Below are positions 1 through 10,300 of a stretch of 64,000 nt of DNA, in pieces. Each line of letters begins with the position of its first letter. Positions within the stretch are counted from its first letter, which is position 1. The notes beneath the pieces are model-generated. The model saw nothing but the letters and a program-made list of their open reading frames with translations. It was not told the DNA's origin and did not search any database. The stretch covers positions 1,364,001 through 1,428,000 of the forward strand of contig NZ_CP038437.2 in NCBI RefSeq assembly GCF_008329985.2. The letters run 5' to 3'. The stretch comes from Halomonas binhaiensis. GTDB taxonomy: Bacteria; Pseudomonadota; Gammaproteobacteria; Pseudomonadales; Halomonadaceae. A program made the translations under genes and the position numbers.

Positions 1-1
1 T

Positions 2-1696
2 CCCGTTTCCGCTACACCGGTACCGGCTTCTCAGCCGGCCGACAGGCAAGGCGATGAGCAGGCTGTATCGGGCCGTGTGGCAACTGCTGAACAGGCGCAG
101 GAAGCTGCAGAAGCCGGTGGTCCGACCTTGTGGACAGTAGAGCACCTGCAGAGCCAGCGCCCGGGCCTGGATGACCTGCCAGAGCCGGATGGCGAGATTC
201 CGAGCATGAGGCTGCTGACACCACCTGAGCCTCACCAGCCCAACTACACGCCAGAGCAGCTGCAGGATATGGCTGAACTGCTCGAGATGCGTTTGCGTGA
301 ATACGGGGTCAAGGCAGAAGTGGTCGATACCTGGCCGGGGCCGGTGATCACCCGCTTCGAGATCAAGCCTGCTGCCGGGGTAAAGGTGTCGAAGATCAGC
401 AACCTGGCCAAGGACTTGGCTCGTTCGCTGATGGTCAAGAGTGTACGTGTGGTGGAGGTCATCCCTGGCCGGCCCACGGTGGGTATCGAGATACCCAACC
501 CCAATCGCGCCATGATTCGCCTGCGCGAGGTGATCGACTCCGAGCGCTTCCTCCAGGAGGCCTCTCCCCTGACGCTGGCTCTGGGCCAGGACATTGGCGG
601 TGCCGCGGTGATCGCCAACCTGGGCAAGATGCCCCATGTGCTGGTGGCTGGTACTACCGGCTCGGGTAAATCGGTGGGGGTCAATGCGATGCTGATCTCC
701 ATGCTGCTGAAGGCCACGCCAAGAGAGCTGCGCTTGATCATGGTTGACCCCAAGATGCTGGAGCTGTCGGTCTACGATGGCATTCCCCATCTGCTGGCGC
801 CGGTTGTCACGGACATGAAGGAAGCCGCCAATAGCCTGCGCTGGTGTGTCGCCGAAATGGAGCGTCGTTACAAGCTGATGGCTGCCATGGGGGTGCGTAA
901 TATCGCCGGCTTCAACAGCAAGCTGGATGAGGCCGAGCGTCATGGCGCCCAGGTGGCGGATCCGTTATGGGAGCCTCAGCCCTGGGAAATGCATCAGACG
1001 CCGCCTGTATTGGAAAAGCTGCCCTACATTGTGGTGGTGATCGATGAATTTGCCGATATGTTCATGATTGTCGGCAAGAAAGTGGAAGAGCTGATTGCGC
1101 GTCTGGCGCAAAAGGCCCGTGCAGCAGGCATCCACCTGGTACTGGCAACACAGCGTCCTTCCGTTGATGTGGTCACCGGCCTGATCAAGGCCAATATTCC
1201 CACGCGCATGGCCTTTCAGGTTTCCAGCCGGGTCGATTCTCGTACCATCCTTGATCAGGGTGGGGCAGAGAACCTTCTGGGACACGGCGATATGCTCTAT
1301 CTTCCGGCGGGCTCTGGCCAGCCGACCCGTGTACATGGCGCTTTCGTCGATGATGACGAGGTGCATCGCGTGGTCGAAGACTGGAAGCGTCGTGGTGAGC
1401 CGGAATATATCGATGAGATACTGTCCGGTGGCGTTTCCGCGGATGCCTTGACTGGCCTCGAGGCAGATGGCGCCGGCGATGACGGTGATGCTGAGCAGGA
1501 TGCACTCTATGACGAGGCTGTCGCCTTCGTGACAGAGAGCCGTCGGGCTTCCATCTCGGCTGTGCAGCGCCGCTTCAAGATAGGTTACAACCGTGCCGCA
1601 AGGCTGGTTGAATCCATGGAGATGGCTGGCGTGGTCTCACAGATGGGGAGTAATGGCGCGCGCGAGGTATTGGCGCCGCCGCCCGTTGGCAGTTGA
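2..1696 (+). CDS. ftsK: DNA translocase FtsK, 5'-truncated by window edge
   Basis: C-terminal motor part of the septal DNA translocase that pumps chromosome ends through the closing septum and activates XerCD at dif. The frame is open to the left edge, so the N-terminal membrane domain and part of the linker lie outside the window. Visible parts: a Pro/Ala-rich linker end, the alpha/beta RecA-like motor with Walker A GTTGSGKS (bases 650-673) and a Walker B of the [11 protein letters not shown] type (about 1035-1065), and a C-terminal winged-helix gamma domain (about 1500-1690) with the [19 protein letters not shown] signature that reads KOPS sites. The lolA gene follows in the same direction, as in many gammaproteobacteria. 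Confidence 0.97.
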   Translation, partial: PVSATPVPASQPADRQGDEQAVSGRVATAEQAQEAAEAGGPTLWTVEHLQSQRPGLDDLPEPDGEIPSMRLLTPPEPHQPNYTPEQLQDMAELLEMRLREYGVKAEVVDTWPGPVITRFEIKPAAGVKVSKISNLAKDLARSLMVKSVRVVEVIPGRPTVGIEIPNPNRAMIRLREVIDSERFLQEASPLTLALGQDIGGAAVIANLGKMPHVLVAGTTGSGKSVGVNAMLISMLLKATPRELRLIMVDPKMLELSVYDGIPHLLAPVVTDMKEAANSLRWCVAEMERRYKLMAAMGVRNIAGFNSKLDEAERHGAQVADPLWEPQPWEMHQTPPVLEKLPYIVVVIDEFADMFMIVGKKVEELIARLAQKARAAGIHLVLATQRPSVDVVTGLIKANIPTRMAFQVSSRVDSRTILDQGGAENLLGHGDMLYLPAGSGQPTRVHGAFVDDDEVHRVVEDWKRRGEPEYIDEILSGGVSADALTGLEADGAGDDGDAEQDALYDEAVAFVTESRRASISAVQRRFKIGYNRAARLVESMEMAGVVSQMGSNGAREVLAPPPVGS

Positions 1697-1896
1697 GCTT
1701 CGACAAGTAAAGCTGCGACAAGATGAGCGGAGAGTGTTGCAGAATGGCGACACCTTCCGTTCAGCGTGTAACGACCATGGAAGTCCATGATTTTCGCTTT
1801 ATTCGGGCAACTTGCCCGGCATACTGACGTCATACCAGACAGCGCGTCACACAGACATTTACGTGTGGCATCACCAGGATCATCAAGGAGAAGCCC

Positions 1897-2535
1897 ATGA
1901 CCCTGAGACGTACTTTGACTTTGAGCCTCGCCGCCATGGCGGTGGCCTTGCTGGTTCCCGTTACTGCTCTGGCGGATGGCGCCGAACGCCTGACTCGCAT
2001 GCTCCAGCCGCTCAATACTTATTCGGCGGATTTTGACCAGCAGATTCTGGATGGCAGTGGTCAACGCCTGCAGCATGCCCAAGGCCACATGTGGTTGTCC
2101 CGCCCAGGCAAGTTCCGCTGGGAGGTTGATGCACCCTATGAGCAGGTGGTGGTTTCCGATGGCAACGAAGTGACTCTGTATGATCCTGACCTGCAACAGG
2201 CGACGGTTCAACCGCTGGACCAGCGTGTGACGCATACACCAGCTCTGCTGCTCTCTGGTAGTGCGAGCGATCTGGTGGAGAACTATGAGGTATCCAGCAG
2301 CCAGCAGGGCGTGAACGAGACCTTTACGCTGGTGCCCAAGGCGGCAGACACCCTGTTTGAAGAGCTCAAGCTGACATTCCGCAGCGAGCGTCTGGGTTTC
2401 CTGCAGATGACTGACAGCACCGGTCAGCGTACGGCGATCGAGTTCAAGAACGTCGAGCAGAATGCTTCCATGGATAGCGACCGCTTCCGTCTGGAGCTGC
2501 CGTCCGATACGGATATCATTCGTCAGTCGCCCTGA
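1897..2535 (+). CDS. lolA: Outer membrane lipoprotein carrier protein LolA
   Basis: Periplasmic chaperone that takes lipoproteins from LolCDE and hands them to LolB at the outer membrane. The protein has 212 residues, normal for the family. A Sec signal peptide is visible (charged start, hydrophobic core at residues 8-22, cleavage near ALA-DGAE). The mature part has the LolA-like pattern of a secreted beta barrel with a conserved GKFRWE segment. AAGGAG lies 6 bases before the ATG. The gene sits between ftsK and rarA, a common order in gammaproteobacteria, and ends at a strong hairpin shared with convergent rarA. Confidence 0.95.
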   Translation: MTLRRTLTLSLAAMAVALLVPVTALADGAERLTRMLQPLNTYSADFDQQILDGSGQRLQHAQGHMWLSRPGKFRWEVDAPYEQVVVSDGNEVTLYDPDLQQATVQPLDQRVTHTPALLLSGSASDLVENYEVSSSQQGVNETFTLVPKAADTLFEELKLTFRSERLGFLQMTDSTGQRTAIEFKNVEQNASMDSDRFRLELPSDTDIIRQSP

Positions 2536-2594
2536 ATGGTCGACGCCTGGAATCACCATGTTCGCTACAGGTGAACAGGCCAGAGAGAAATGAA

Positions 2595-2630
2595 GAATGC
2601 CTCCCAGTGATACTGGGAGGCATTCTTTTT
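2595..2630. terminator. Bidirectional intrinsic terminator of lolA and rarA
   Basis: A perfect 13-bp stem (2595-2607 with 2613-2625), loop TGATA, then five T on the + strand. It lies between the convergent ends of lolA and rarA. The A-rich left flank could serve as a weaker T-run on the other strand. Confidence 0.9.
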
Positions 2631-2673
2631 GGCAACTCAGAAAGTAAAGACCCCGCAGCTGACGCTCAACGGG

Positions 2674-4011
2674 TCATGGAATATCATCGGCCTGCTCATC
2701 AAGCTGGGCACGCCAGCTCATGATGCGCGCAAAGCGCTCTTCCTGGCCATATTGGGTAGGCTGATAGAAGCGTTGCGTGGCGATGCCATCGGGCCAGCAG
2801 TCGTGGCTGCTGCCAGCAGGATAGGCATTAGGCTCGTTATGTGCATAACGATAACCGTCGCCATGGCCGAGGGATTCCATCAGCTTGGTCGGGGCGTTGC
2901 GCAAGTAGATCGGAACTTCCAGGCTTGGTTGACTGGCAACGAACTGCTGGGCGTGCTTCCAGGCCTGGTCGATGGCATTGCTCTTGGGGGCCACCGCGAG
3001 ATGAATGGCCGCATGAGCAATGGCTCTTTGGCCTTCGTAATCCCCTAGGCGTAGATAAGCGTCCCAGGCAGCCATGACCAGGGGTAATGCTCGGGGGTCG
3101 GCATTACCCACGTCCTCAGAGGCAATGGCGCTGAGCCGTCGGATGACGTCAAGAGGATCGCCTCCCCCCTGAATGAAGCGGGCGATATACAGCAGCGCAG
3201 CATCCGGGCGGGATGAGCGTATCGATTTGTGAATGGCCGACAGAAGGTCGTAATAATGGTCACCCTGCTTGTCGAAAGCACTGGTCGTGTGGCCGATGAC
3301 ATTTTCCAGAGCTTGCCGTGGAAGACGTTCTGCATTGCCTTCCGCCTGAGTGAAGTCACAGGCAGTTTCCAGCAATCCCAAGGCGCGTCGGGCATCACCG
3401 GCTGCCGCGCGAGCCAGAATCGACAATACTTCCTCGTCAACGAGAATCTGGCGCTGACCGAGGCCACGCTCGGGATCGGCAAGCGCTTGACGCATCACTT
3501 CGATCAACTCGCTTTCATCGAGTGACTTGAGAACATGCACCCTGGCCCGGGACAGCAGGGCAGAGTTGACCTCGAAGGATGGGTTCTCGGTTGTCGCGCC
3601 AATCAGGGTGAGCAGGCCGGATTCCACATGGGGTAGCAGAGCATCCTGCTGGCTCTTGTTAAGACGATGGATCTCATCAAGGAACAGCACAGTAGGCTGG
3701 CTCTGGGCCTGGGCGGCTCTGGCCCGTTCCACTACCTCGCGAATATCCTTGACCCCCGCCATCACGGCAGACAGGTGTTCCAGGCGGGCATGCGAGGCAC
3801 TGGCAAGAATCTCGGCCAGTGTGGTCTTGCCGACGCCAGGAGGTCCCCACAGGATCATCGAGCGTACGAAGCCTTCCTCGACCATGCGGCGAAGCGGCTT
3901 GCCAGGGCCGACCAGTGCCTGCTGGCCAAGGTAGTCATCCAGGCTCCTTGGGCGCATGCGCCATGCCAGAGGAGCGTTGGCATCCTGGTGAGCCTGTTCA
4001 AACAAATCCAT
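2674..4011 (-). CDS. rarA: Replication-associated recombination protein A (RarA/MgsA AAA+ ATPase)
   Basis: AAA+ ATPase of the RarA/WRNIP1 family that acts at stalled replication forks. 445 residues. Walker A GPPGVGKT at residues 56-63, Walker B VLFLDEIH at about 108-115, a GATTENPSFE sensor segment, and the C-terminal MgsA tetramerisation region (LPLVMAAWDAYLRLGDYEGQ, then YLRNAPTKLM). The ATG at 4011 (MDLFEQ) is chosen because AGGAG lies just upstream; the frame continues 14 codons further without such a site. In many relatives serS follows rarA, but here rarA is convergent with lolA. Confidence 0.95.
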   Translation of the reverse strand: MDLFEQAHQDANAPLAWRMRPRSLDDYLGQQALVGPGKPLRRMVEEGFVRSMILWGPPGVGKTTLAEILASASHARLEHLSAVMAGVKDIREVVERARAAQAQSQPTVLFLDEIHRLNKSQQDALLPHVESGLLTLIGATTENPSFEVNSALLSRARVHVLKSLDESELIEVMRQALADPERGLGQRQILVDEEVLSILARAAAGDARRALGLLETACDFTQAEGNAERLPRQALENVIGHTTSAFDKQGDHYYDLLSAIHKSIRSSRPDAALLYIARFIQGGGDPLDVIRRLSAIASEDVGNADPRALPLVMAAWDAYLRLGDYEGQRAIAHAAIHLAVAPKSNAIDQAWKHAQQFVASQPSLEVPIYLRNAPTKLMESLGHGDGYRYAHNEPNAYPAGSSHDCWPDGIATQRFYQPTQYGQEERFARIMSWRAQLDEQADDIP

Positions 4012-4278
4012 CACGCTCTCCTGCAAGTACCGGGTGAATCGCGACAGCTCCAAAGCTGGGCGGGCTTGTAAGATAAAGATTACTTTCCCTGCGGCAAATA
4101 ACGACAGGCAGAATTCTCGATTTACGTCTAGGGTGATACATTCCGGGCTCCGGCTTATGCTGGAAAAAACTTTATCTGATGGCTATAAACGACAGGAGGA
4201 GCCGGAACCCGACTCGCGAAGGCAGGTCTAATCCTAGAGTACCTTCCGCCCTGTTACGCGCCAGAGGAGGTTTCCGCC

Positions 4279-4833
4279 ATGCCCATGCTGAAACAACTGC
4301 GCCAGGATCATGCCAATATGGCACGCATACTGCACGTTCTTCAGCTCAAGCAGAAGACCCTCGCCAGAGGAGAGCGTCCTAATTTCCAGCTGATCAGGGA
4401 AGTGGTGGACTACATTCTGGACTACATGGCTGGTTTTACGCTGCCGCTTGAAGAGATCTGCACCGAACGACTCAGGAGCGTCGCCCCTGAAAGCGAGGCG
4501 GTGACTGCACAACTGTCAGGGGACTATCGCAAGCTCAAGGCCCGTCTGTCTCGACTCTCTCGGGATATCGACATGATTCTGATGGATGTCGCTATTCCAA
4601 TGGACAAGTTTGCCGAGGATCTGCACGACTATCTCGATAGCCACCGCACCTATCTGCGCGACGAGCGCGAACAGCTATTCCCTCTGATCGACAACCACTT
4701 CACCGACGAGGATCTTGAACGACTGGCATCGGCACTGCCGCCCAAGGCTGCTTCTGAGCTTGAACGCTTGCAGGCTGCCTATCCCGAACTTTACGCAGAA
4801 CTACGAGAAGAGCCCGATAGCATATCGGCTTAA
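4279..4833 (+). CDS. Hemerythrin-like four-helix protein with degenerate metal site
   Basis: 184-residue, mostly helical, soluble protein resembling the bacterial hemerythrin HHE fold: an RQDH start (H11), a central helix pair, and a C-terminal stretch ending EQLFPLI. Several expected iron ligands are not there. Where the family has HHPKED this protein has TLPLEE (residues 54-59), so two His are Thr and Leu while one Glu is kept. In the last helix the expected His is Tyr125, though H122 lies close by. Iron and oxygen binding is therefore doubtful. An AGGAGG site stands before the ATG. No operon partner is evident; murI is about 300 bp away. Confidence 0.7.
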   Translation: MPMLKQLRQDHANMARILHVLQLKQKTLARGERPNFQLIREVVDYILDYMAGFTLPLEEICTERLRSVAPESEAVTAQLSGDYRKLKARLSRLSRDIDMILMDVAIPMDKFAEDLHDYLDSHRTYLRDEREQLFPLIDNHFTDEDLERLASALPPKAASELERLQAAYPELYAELREEPDSISA

Positions 4834-4938
4834 GGGTTCGAGTAGGGTAGAATGGCGCCGCCCCGTTTGTCGGAACACTTTCAGCGGCACCATTCATGAT
4901 TTGCCACCTTTTCTTTAGACCCGTTGTCCCGAGTTTTC

Positions 4939-4980
4939 ATAGCGTATCGTCCTGCCCTGACGGGTGGGACGATACGCTAT
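4939..4980. repeat. Long inverted repeat
   Basis: ATAGCGTATCGTCC at 4939-4952 is perfectly complementary to 4967-4980; the loop can pair again through CCC/GGG. There is no T-run on either side, so it is not a classic terminator. It may be a transcript hairpin downstream of the hemerythrin-like gene or a binding site. Confidence 0.7.
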
Positions 4981-5084
4981 TGCTGCGTTGTGACATGGCT
5001 CACCGCATCACTCATCACCACCCAGCTCGATACCGCTCACTGCCAAGATGTGCGCTTCAAGGGCGCACTCTTCAAGGACGCCTT

Positions 5085-5123
5085 CAGAGACGCACTGCAG
5101 AGACGCATTGCAGGGACGCACTG
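5085..5123 (+). repeat. 13-bp tandem repeat, three copies
   Basis: Three adjacent copies of CAGRGACGCAYTG, ending about 20 bases before the murI start codon. The copies differ by one base each from the first. Confidence 0.85.
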
Positions 5124-5141
5124 CAGGAAATAGGAGCGTAG

Positions 5142-5948
5142 ATGACAGGGCCGGTATTGGTTTTCGACTCAGGCGTTGGCGGGCTGTCGGTAGTGGCGGC
5201 GTTACGTCAGCGTATGCCGGGCGTGTCACTGGCCTATTGTTGCGACAACGCCATGTTGCCCTATGGCATACGGGAAGATATCTGGCTGGTGGAGCGTATC
5301 CTGGCGGTATGCTCTGCAGCGGTCGAGGCCAGTGGGGCGGGAACATTGGTGGTCGCTTGCAATACTGCCAGCACGCTGGCTCTGGATGCCTTGCGAGCGC
5401 ATCTACGGATTCCGGTAGTGGGAACGGTACCCGCCATCAAGCCAGCCGCCCGGGAAAGCCGGAGCGGACACCTGGCCCTGTTGGCCACCAGTGCGACCGT
5501 GGCGCGTTCCTATACCCAACGCCTGATTGATGATTTTGCCCCTGGCTGTCAAGTCATGCGCATTGCTGCAGATCCTCTGGTCACTCAGGCTGAGCGCTGG
5601 ATTCTGGGGTGCTCTCCTGATCAGAACGTATTGCGTCAGGCGTTGATCCCTCTACAGCAAGACCGCCAGATTGACACGATCGTACTAGGTTGCACGCATT
5701 TCCCTCTATTGCGCGATCTTCTGGCCAAGGCAGCCGAGGAGCACCTGGGGCGAGAGTTCGCCTGGATCGATTCCGGTGATGCCATTGCCCGACGCACTGC
5801 CCAGGTGGCGGGTACACCGGAGTTGAGTGATGCACCTGGCCTGGTGCTGGTTACGGCACTCGAGCCAGAAAGAATACCTGCCATGGCTCAAGGTTTTGCC
5901 TCCTTTGGCTTCAACTCCCCGACATTGCTGTCAATTCCTCGCGCCTGA
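5142..5948 (+). CDS. murI: Glutamate racemase
   Basis: Cytoplasmic cofactor-independent racemase making D-glutamate for peptidoglycan. 268 residues, normal length. N-terminal FDSGVGGLSV motif with the catalytic Asp, first catalytic Cys C73 in VACNTAST, second C184 in LGCTHFPLL. TAGGAG lies 5 bases before the ATG. The next gene, trmA, is unrelated in function and 53 bases downstream in the same direction. Confidence 0.96.
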   Translation: MTGPVLVFDSGVGGLSVVAALRQRMPGVSLAYCCDNAMLPYGIREDIWLVERILAVCSAAVEASGAGTLVVACNTASTLALDALRAHLRIPVVGTVPAIKPAARESRSGHLALLATSATVARSYTQRLIDDFAPGCQVMRIAADPLVTQAERWILGCSPDQNVLRQALIPLQQDRQIDTIVLGCTHFPLLRDLLAKAAEEHLGREFAWIDSGDAIARRTAQVAGTPELSDAPGLVLVTALEPERIPAMAQGFASFGFNSPTLLSIPRA

Positions 5949-6001
5949 ATACACGAACCTGCATTCCCGTTCATTATTTACCTTCTTCTACAGGAGCCGC
6001 C

Positions 6002-7105
6002 GTGGCCATTCCCGTTGTCGATCCTGAGCGCTATGACGAGCAACTCGCTGCCAAGCGTGATCGCCTGGAAACCCAGTTCGCTCGATTCTCCGTACCTGAG
6101 CTGGAAGTCTATCCTTCACCGCCTAGCCACTATCGTCAGCGTTGTGAGTTCCGTCTTTGGCATGAGGGCGACGACCTTTACTACGTGATGTTCGAAAACG
6201 ACCCGGAAGACTCGAGTCGAAAGGTACCTGTGCGGGTCGACCAGTTTGCGGTGGCCAGCCAGCGTATCAATGCATTGATGCCCGCTCTGCTTGATGCCAT
6301 TCGCGATAATCCCGTACTGCGCCGCAAGCTGTTCCAGGTCGAGTTTCTCACGACGCTAAGCGGCGAGGCATTGGTGACGCTGGTCTATCACCGCCCGCTG
6401 GATGAGGACTGGGAACGGGATGCTCGCGAGCTGGAGGCAATGCTTGATGTCATGATCATTGGTCGGTCACGCAAGCAGCGTATCGTGCTGACCCGCGATC
6501 ATGTATGGGAGCAATTGGAGGTCGACGGCCGAGCCCTGCATTACCAGCAGGTGGAGAACAGTTTTACCCAACCCAACGCACGTATCTGCATGTCCATGTT
6601 GAGTTGGGCCCAGGATGTCACGACAGGTAGCCAGGAACGTGACCTGGTCGAGCTGTATTGTGGCAATGGCAACTTCACCATCGCCCTGGCGGACAACTTT
6701 CGTCGGGTCCTGGCCACAGAAATTTCGCGTACCTCAGTGTCCAGTGCGCGACTGAACATCGAGCGCAACGGTACTGACAACGTGCATGTCGCCCGTATGT
6801 CAGCAGAAGACTTCTCTGCTGCCCTGAAAGGTGACAAGAAAGGGCGACGGGTGGACGAGATGGACCTGGAAAGCTATGACTTCTCTACAGTGTTGGTCGA
6901 TCCACCACGGGCAGGGCTGGATACAGCGAGTTGTGCGCAGATAAGTGGGTATGAGCGCATTGTCTATGTGTCGTGCAATCCGGATACCCTGGCCGAGAAT
7001 CTCGATCAGTTGACCAAGACGCACCAGGTGATGCGCTTTGCTCTGTTCGATCAGTTCCCCTTCACCGATCACTGCGAGTGCGGGGTACTGCTGCAACGCC
7101 GCTGA
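6002..7105 (+). CDS. trmA: tRNA (uracil-54 C5)-methyltransferase TrmA
   Basis: SAM-dependent enzyme that makes ribothymidine-54 in the T loop of tRNAs. 367 residues, matching E. coli TrmA (366). SAM site ELYCGNGNFTIAL, DPPRAGLD motif, catalytic nucleophile C325 in YVSCNP, and general base E359 near the C-terminus (HCEC). It lacks the iron-sulfur Cys cluster of RlmD/RlmC. The start codon is GTG, supported by AGGAG 5 bases upstream. Confidence 0.96.
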   Translation: MAIPVVDPERYDEQLAAKRDRLETQFARFSVPELEVYPSPPSHYRQRCEFRLWHEGDDLYYVMFENDPEDSSRKVPVRVDQFAVASQRINALMPALLDAIRDNPVLRRKLFQVEFLTTLSGEALVTLVYHRPLDEDWERDARELEAMLDVMIIGRSRKQRIVLTRDHVWEQLEVDGRALHYQQVENSFTQPNARICMSMLSWAQDVTTGSQERDLVELYCGNGNFTIALADNFRRVLATEISRTSVSSARLNIERNGTDNVHVARMSAEDFSAALKGDKKGRRVDEMDLESYDFSTVLVDPPRAGLDTASCAQISGYERIVYVSCNPDTLAENLDQLTKTHQVMRFALFDQFPFTDHCECGVLLQRR

Positions 7106-7325
7106 GCCAGGCGTGAGGATGTGTTTCAGCAGTATGTCAAGCCCCGATGCACAACCGACATACAGCATGAGAAGGCAGGCATGTCGGTAGGGAAGGAGAG
7201 AGGATTGGCGTAAGCTGAGCCCACGTCACCATGGGCCGCCTCTAGCAAGGGAGCGGCTTGTTTCATGGGCACCGTATTTCCCAGGCCACACTACCGAGGG
7301 GTGGCCACTGCCAGCTGAGGTCAGG

Positions 7326-10300
7326 ATGCAACATACCGCACAGGATGACAGTCGCGAGGATCTGCTCAAGCAGCTTGAGGAACGGCTCACGGCCGGCCTT
7401 GACGAGAATAAAGTAGAGCGTGTCATCGCCTTTGCTCGTCTCTTCTACGCCAATGCGCCAGTCGAGGACATGGTTGACCGGCGCTTCGATGATTTCTACG
7501 GCGCCACTCTATCGCTGTGGCATTTTCTGCAGCAGTTCGATCCCAGCGCTCCCAAGGTTCGCGTGCTGAATCCCGAGTTCGAAGAGCATGGCTGGCAGTC
7601 CAATCATACCTTCGTTGCTGTACTGCATGAGGATATGCCGTTCCTGGTCGACTCGGTGCGTATCGAGCTCAACCGCCGTGGCATGACCGTACATGCGATT
7701 CATAACGCCGTACTGACAGTGGAGCGTGACCGTCATCATCGCGTCAGCGGACTATCCTCTGCCAAGAATAGCGAGCCTGGACATCGTGAGTCCCTGATTG
7801 CCATCGAAGTGGACCGACACTCCGATCCTGAGGAACTGGCCAGCATCGAACAGAGCCTGCAGGATGCGCTGCAGGAAGTGCGTACTGCCGTGGCCGACTT
7901 CGCTCCCATGAGAGCGAAGGTCACCGAAGCATTGGATGAGTTGAAAGCCTCGCGTCCGAAGCAGATCGATGCGGCCAACCATAAGGAAGCTGTGGCATTC
8001 CTGGAATGGATGCAGGATGAGCACTTCACCTTCCTGGGGTATGACGAGTTCGAGGTGACGGGGCAGGCCGGTAGCCAGCAGCTCAAGCAGACCGAAGGCA
8101 GTGAACTGGGTTTGTTCCGTCTGCAGGATTCTCCGTATCGGCAGCGCATTCGTACCGACCAGGGCGTCGAGGATGGCAAGTTCGTGCTGGTGCCCGAACT
8201 GGTGTCTTTCGCCAAGAGTTCGCAACACTCTCGTGTGCATCGCCCGGCATACATGGACCAGATCACCATCGATCGCTATGACGCCAAGGGCAATGTGGTC
8301 GGCGAGCGCCGCTTCCTGGGCCTGTTCGACTCCAGCGTCTACCACGAGTCTCCACAGCATGTTCCTATCCTGCGGCGCAAGCTCCAGGCGGTCATGGACA
8401 TCGCTGGCTTCGATCCCAAGGGCCACACCGGCAAGCAGCTGTTGCATAACCTGGAAGTTTATCCACGTGATGATCTGTTTCTGATCGATACCGATGAATT
8501 GACCCAGACGGCGCTGGGCATCGTCGATATTCGTGAACGCCGCAAGGTCCGCCTGTTCATCCGCGAAGAACTTTTCGGTCGCTTCTATTCTGTGCTGGTG
8601 TTCGTACCTCGGGATGTGTTCTCCACGGAGCTGCGTGTCCGCCTGCAGGAATTCCTGTGCGAGGAGCTGGATGCCACTTTCGGTGACTTCAACACCTACT
8701 TGTCGGAGTCGGTGCTGGCGCGCATTCAGTTCATCCTGCGCTTCAATGGCGATGCACCAGTGGAGTACGATCTCAAGGCGCTGGAGGCCAAGCTGACACG
8801 GATGGCGCGTAACTGGCGCGATGATCTGCTCAATGCCGCCATCGATAGCTATGGTGAGGAGCAGGCCAATAATCTCATGCAGCGTTTCCGCGATGCCTTC
8901 CCGGCCAGCTATCGCGAGGACTTCAACGCGCGCACCGCCGTCTATGACCTGCAGCACATTGGCGAGCTGGATGAGGGCAATACGCTGGCCCTGTCGCTGT
9001 ATCGCCTGATCGAAGAAGAAGGCAGTGGCGTCAATCTCAAGCTGTTTCACAAGGGCGCACGCATCCCGCTGTCTGACGTGTTGCCGATGATGGAAAACCT
9101 GGGCCTGCGAGTGCTGGGAGAGCGTCCCTACGATCTGCATGCCACGGATGCCGGGTACTGGGTCCATGACTTCGACCTGGAGCACCATACCGCGACCGAG
9201 GTCAACCTGCAGGAGATGCGAGCGCCTTTCATCGAGGCTTTCCAGCGCATCTGGGCCGGTGAGGCAGATAATGATCGTTTCAACCGCCTGATTATCGGTG
9301 CCAACCTGGATTGGCGTGAAGTCGCGATGCTGCGTGCCTATGCACGCTATCTCAAGCAGATTCGCTTTGGTATCTCCCAGGACTTCATTGCCAATGCACT
9401 GGCCAGCTATCCGCATATCACCCGCGAGTTGGTCACCCTGTTCGAGTTGCGCTTCGACCCGGAAGAGCGACCGGCCGAAGGTGAGGTCGATGCTTGCCTC
9501 GAACGCATCAACGGCATGCTCGATGAGGTGGCCAGCCTCAACGATGACCGCCTGCTGCGTCGTTATGTGGAACTGATCCAGGCTACACTGCGTACCAACT
9601 ATTACCAGCGCACCGCGGATGGCGCCATCAAGGACTACATGTCCTTCAAGCTGGAGCCTTCCAAGATCACCGGAATGCCCAAGCCGCGCCCCATGTTCGA
9701 GATCTTCGTCTGCTCTCCTAGGGTCGAAGGTGTACACCTGCGTGGCGGCAAGGTGGCTCGCGGAGGCTTGCGCTGGTCGGATCGTCACGAGGACTTCCGC
9801 ACAGAGGTGCTGGGGCTGGTCAAGGCTCAGCAGGTCAAGAACTCGGTCATCGTGCCGGTAGGGGCCAAGGGCGGTTTCGTCTGCAAGCGCATGCCGGAAG
9901 GAGCTGATCGTGAGACGGTGCAGAAGGAAGGCATCGCCTGCTACCAGACATTCATTCGCGCCCTGCTCGATGTCACTGACAATCTGGTCGCTGGTGATGT
10001 GGTGCCGCCCAGGGATGTCGTGCGTCACGATGAGGATGATCCCTACCTGGTGGTGGCAGCGGACAAGGGCACAGCGACCTTCTCCGATATTGCCAATGCC
10101 ATCTCCATCGAGTATGGCCATTGGCTGGGTGATGCCTTCGCCTCAGGTGGTGCCAATGGCTATGACCACAAGAAGATGGGAATTACCGCCAAAGGGGCCT
10201 GGGAGTCGGTCAAGCGCCATTTCCGCAGCCTCGGCGTGAACACCCAGAAGGATGAGTTCACCGTGGTGGGTGTCGGTGACATGGGGGGGGATGTGTTCGG

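Larger units (their letters stand above)
4834..5141. other. Intergenic region before murI
   Basis: 308 bases without a convincing gene. It holds a 14-bp perfect inverted repeat (4939-4980) and a threefold 13-bp tandem repeat (5085-5123). The small open frames here are built from those repeats and have no recognisable protein features. Confidence 0.7.

Noticed and set aside
1585..2559. 324-codon minus-strand frame over ftsK end and lolA
   Set aside because: Covers two conserved plus-strand genes and has no recognisable feature.
7752..10121. 789-codon open frame on the minus strand inside gdhB
   Set aside because: It is antisense to a well-matched gdhB; high GC third positions remove stop codons on the opposite strand. 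No domain is recognisable.
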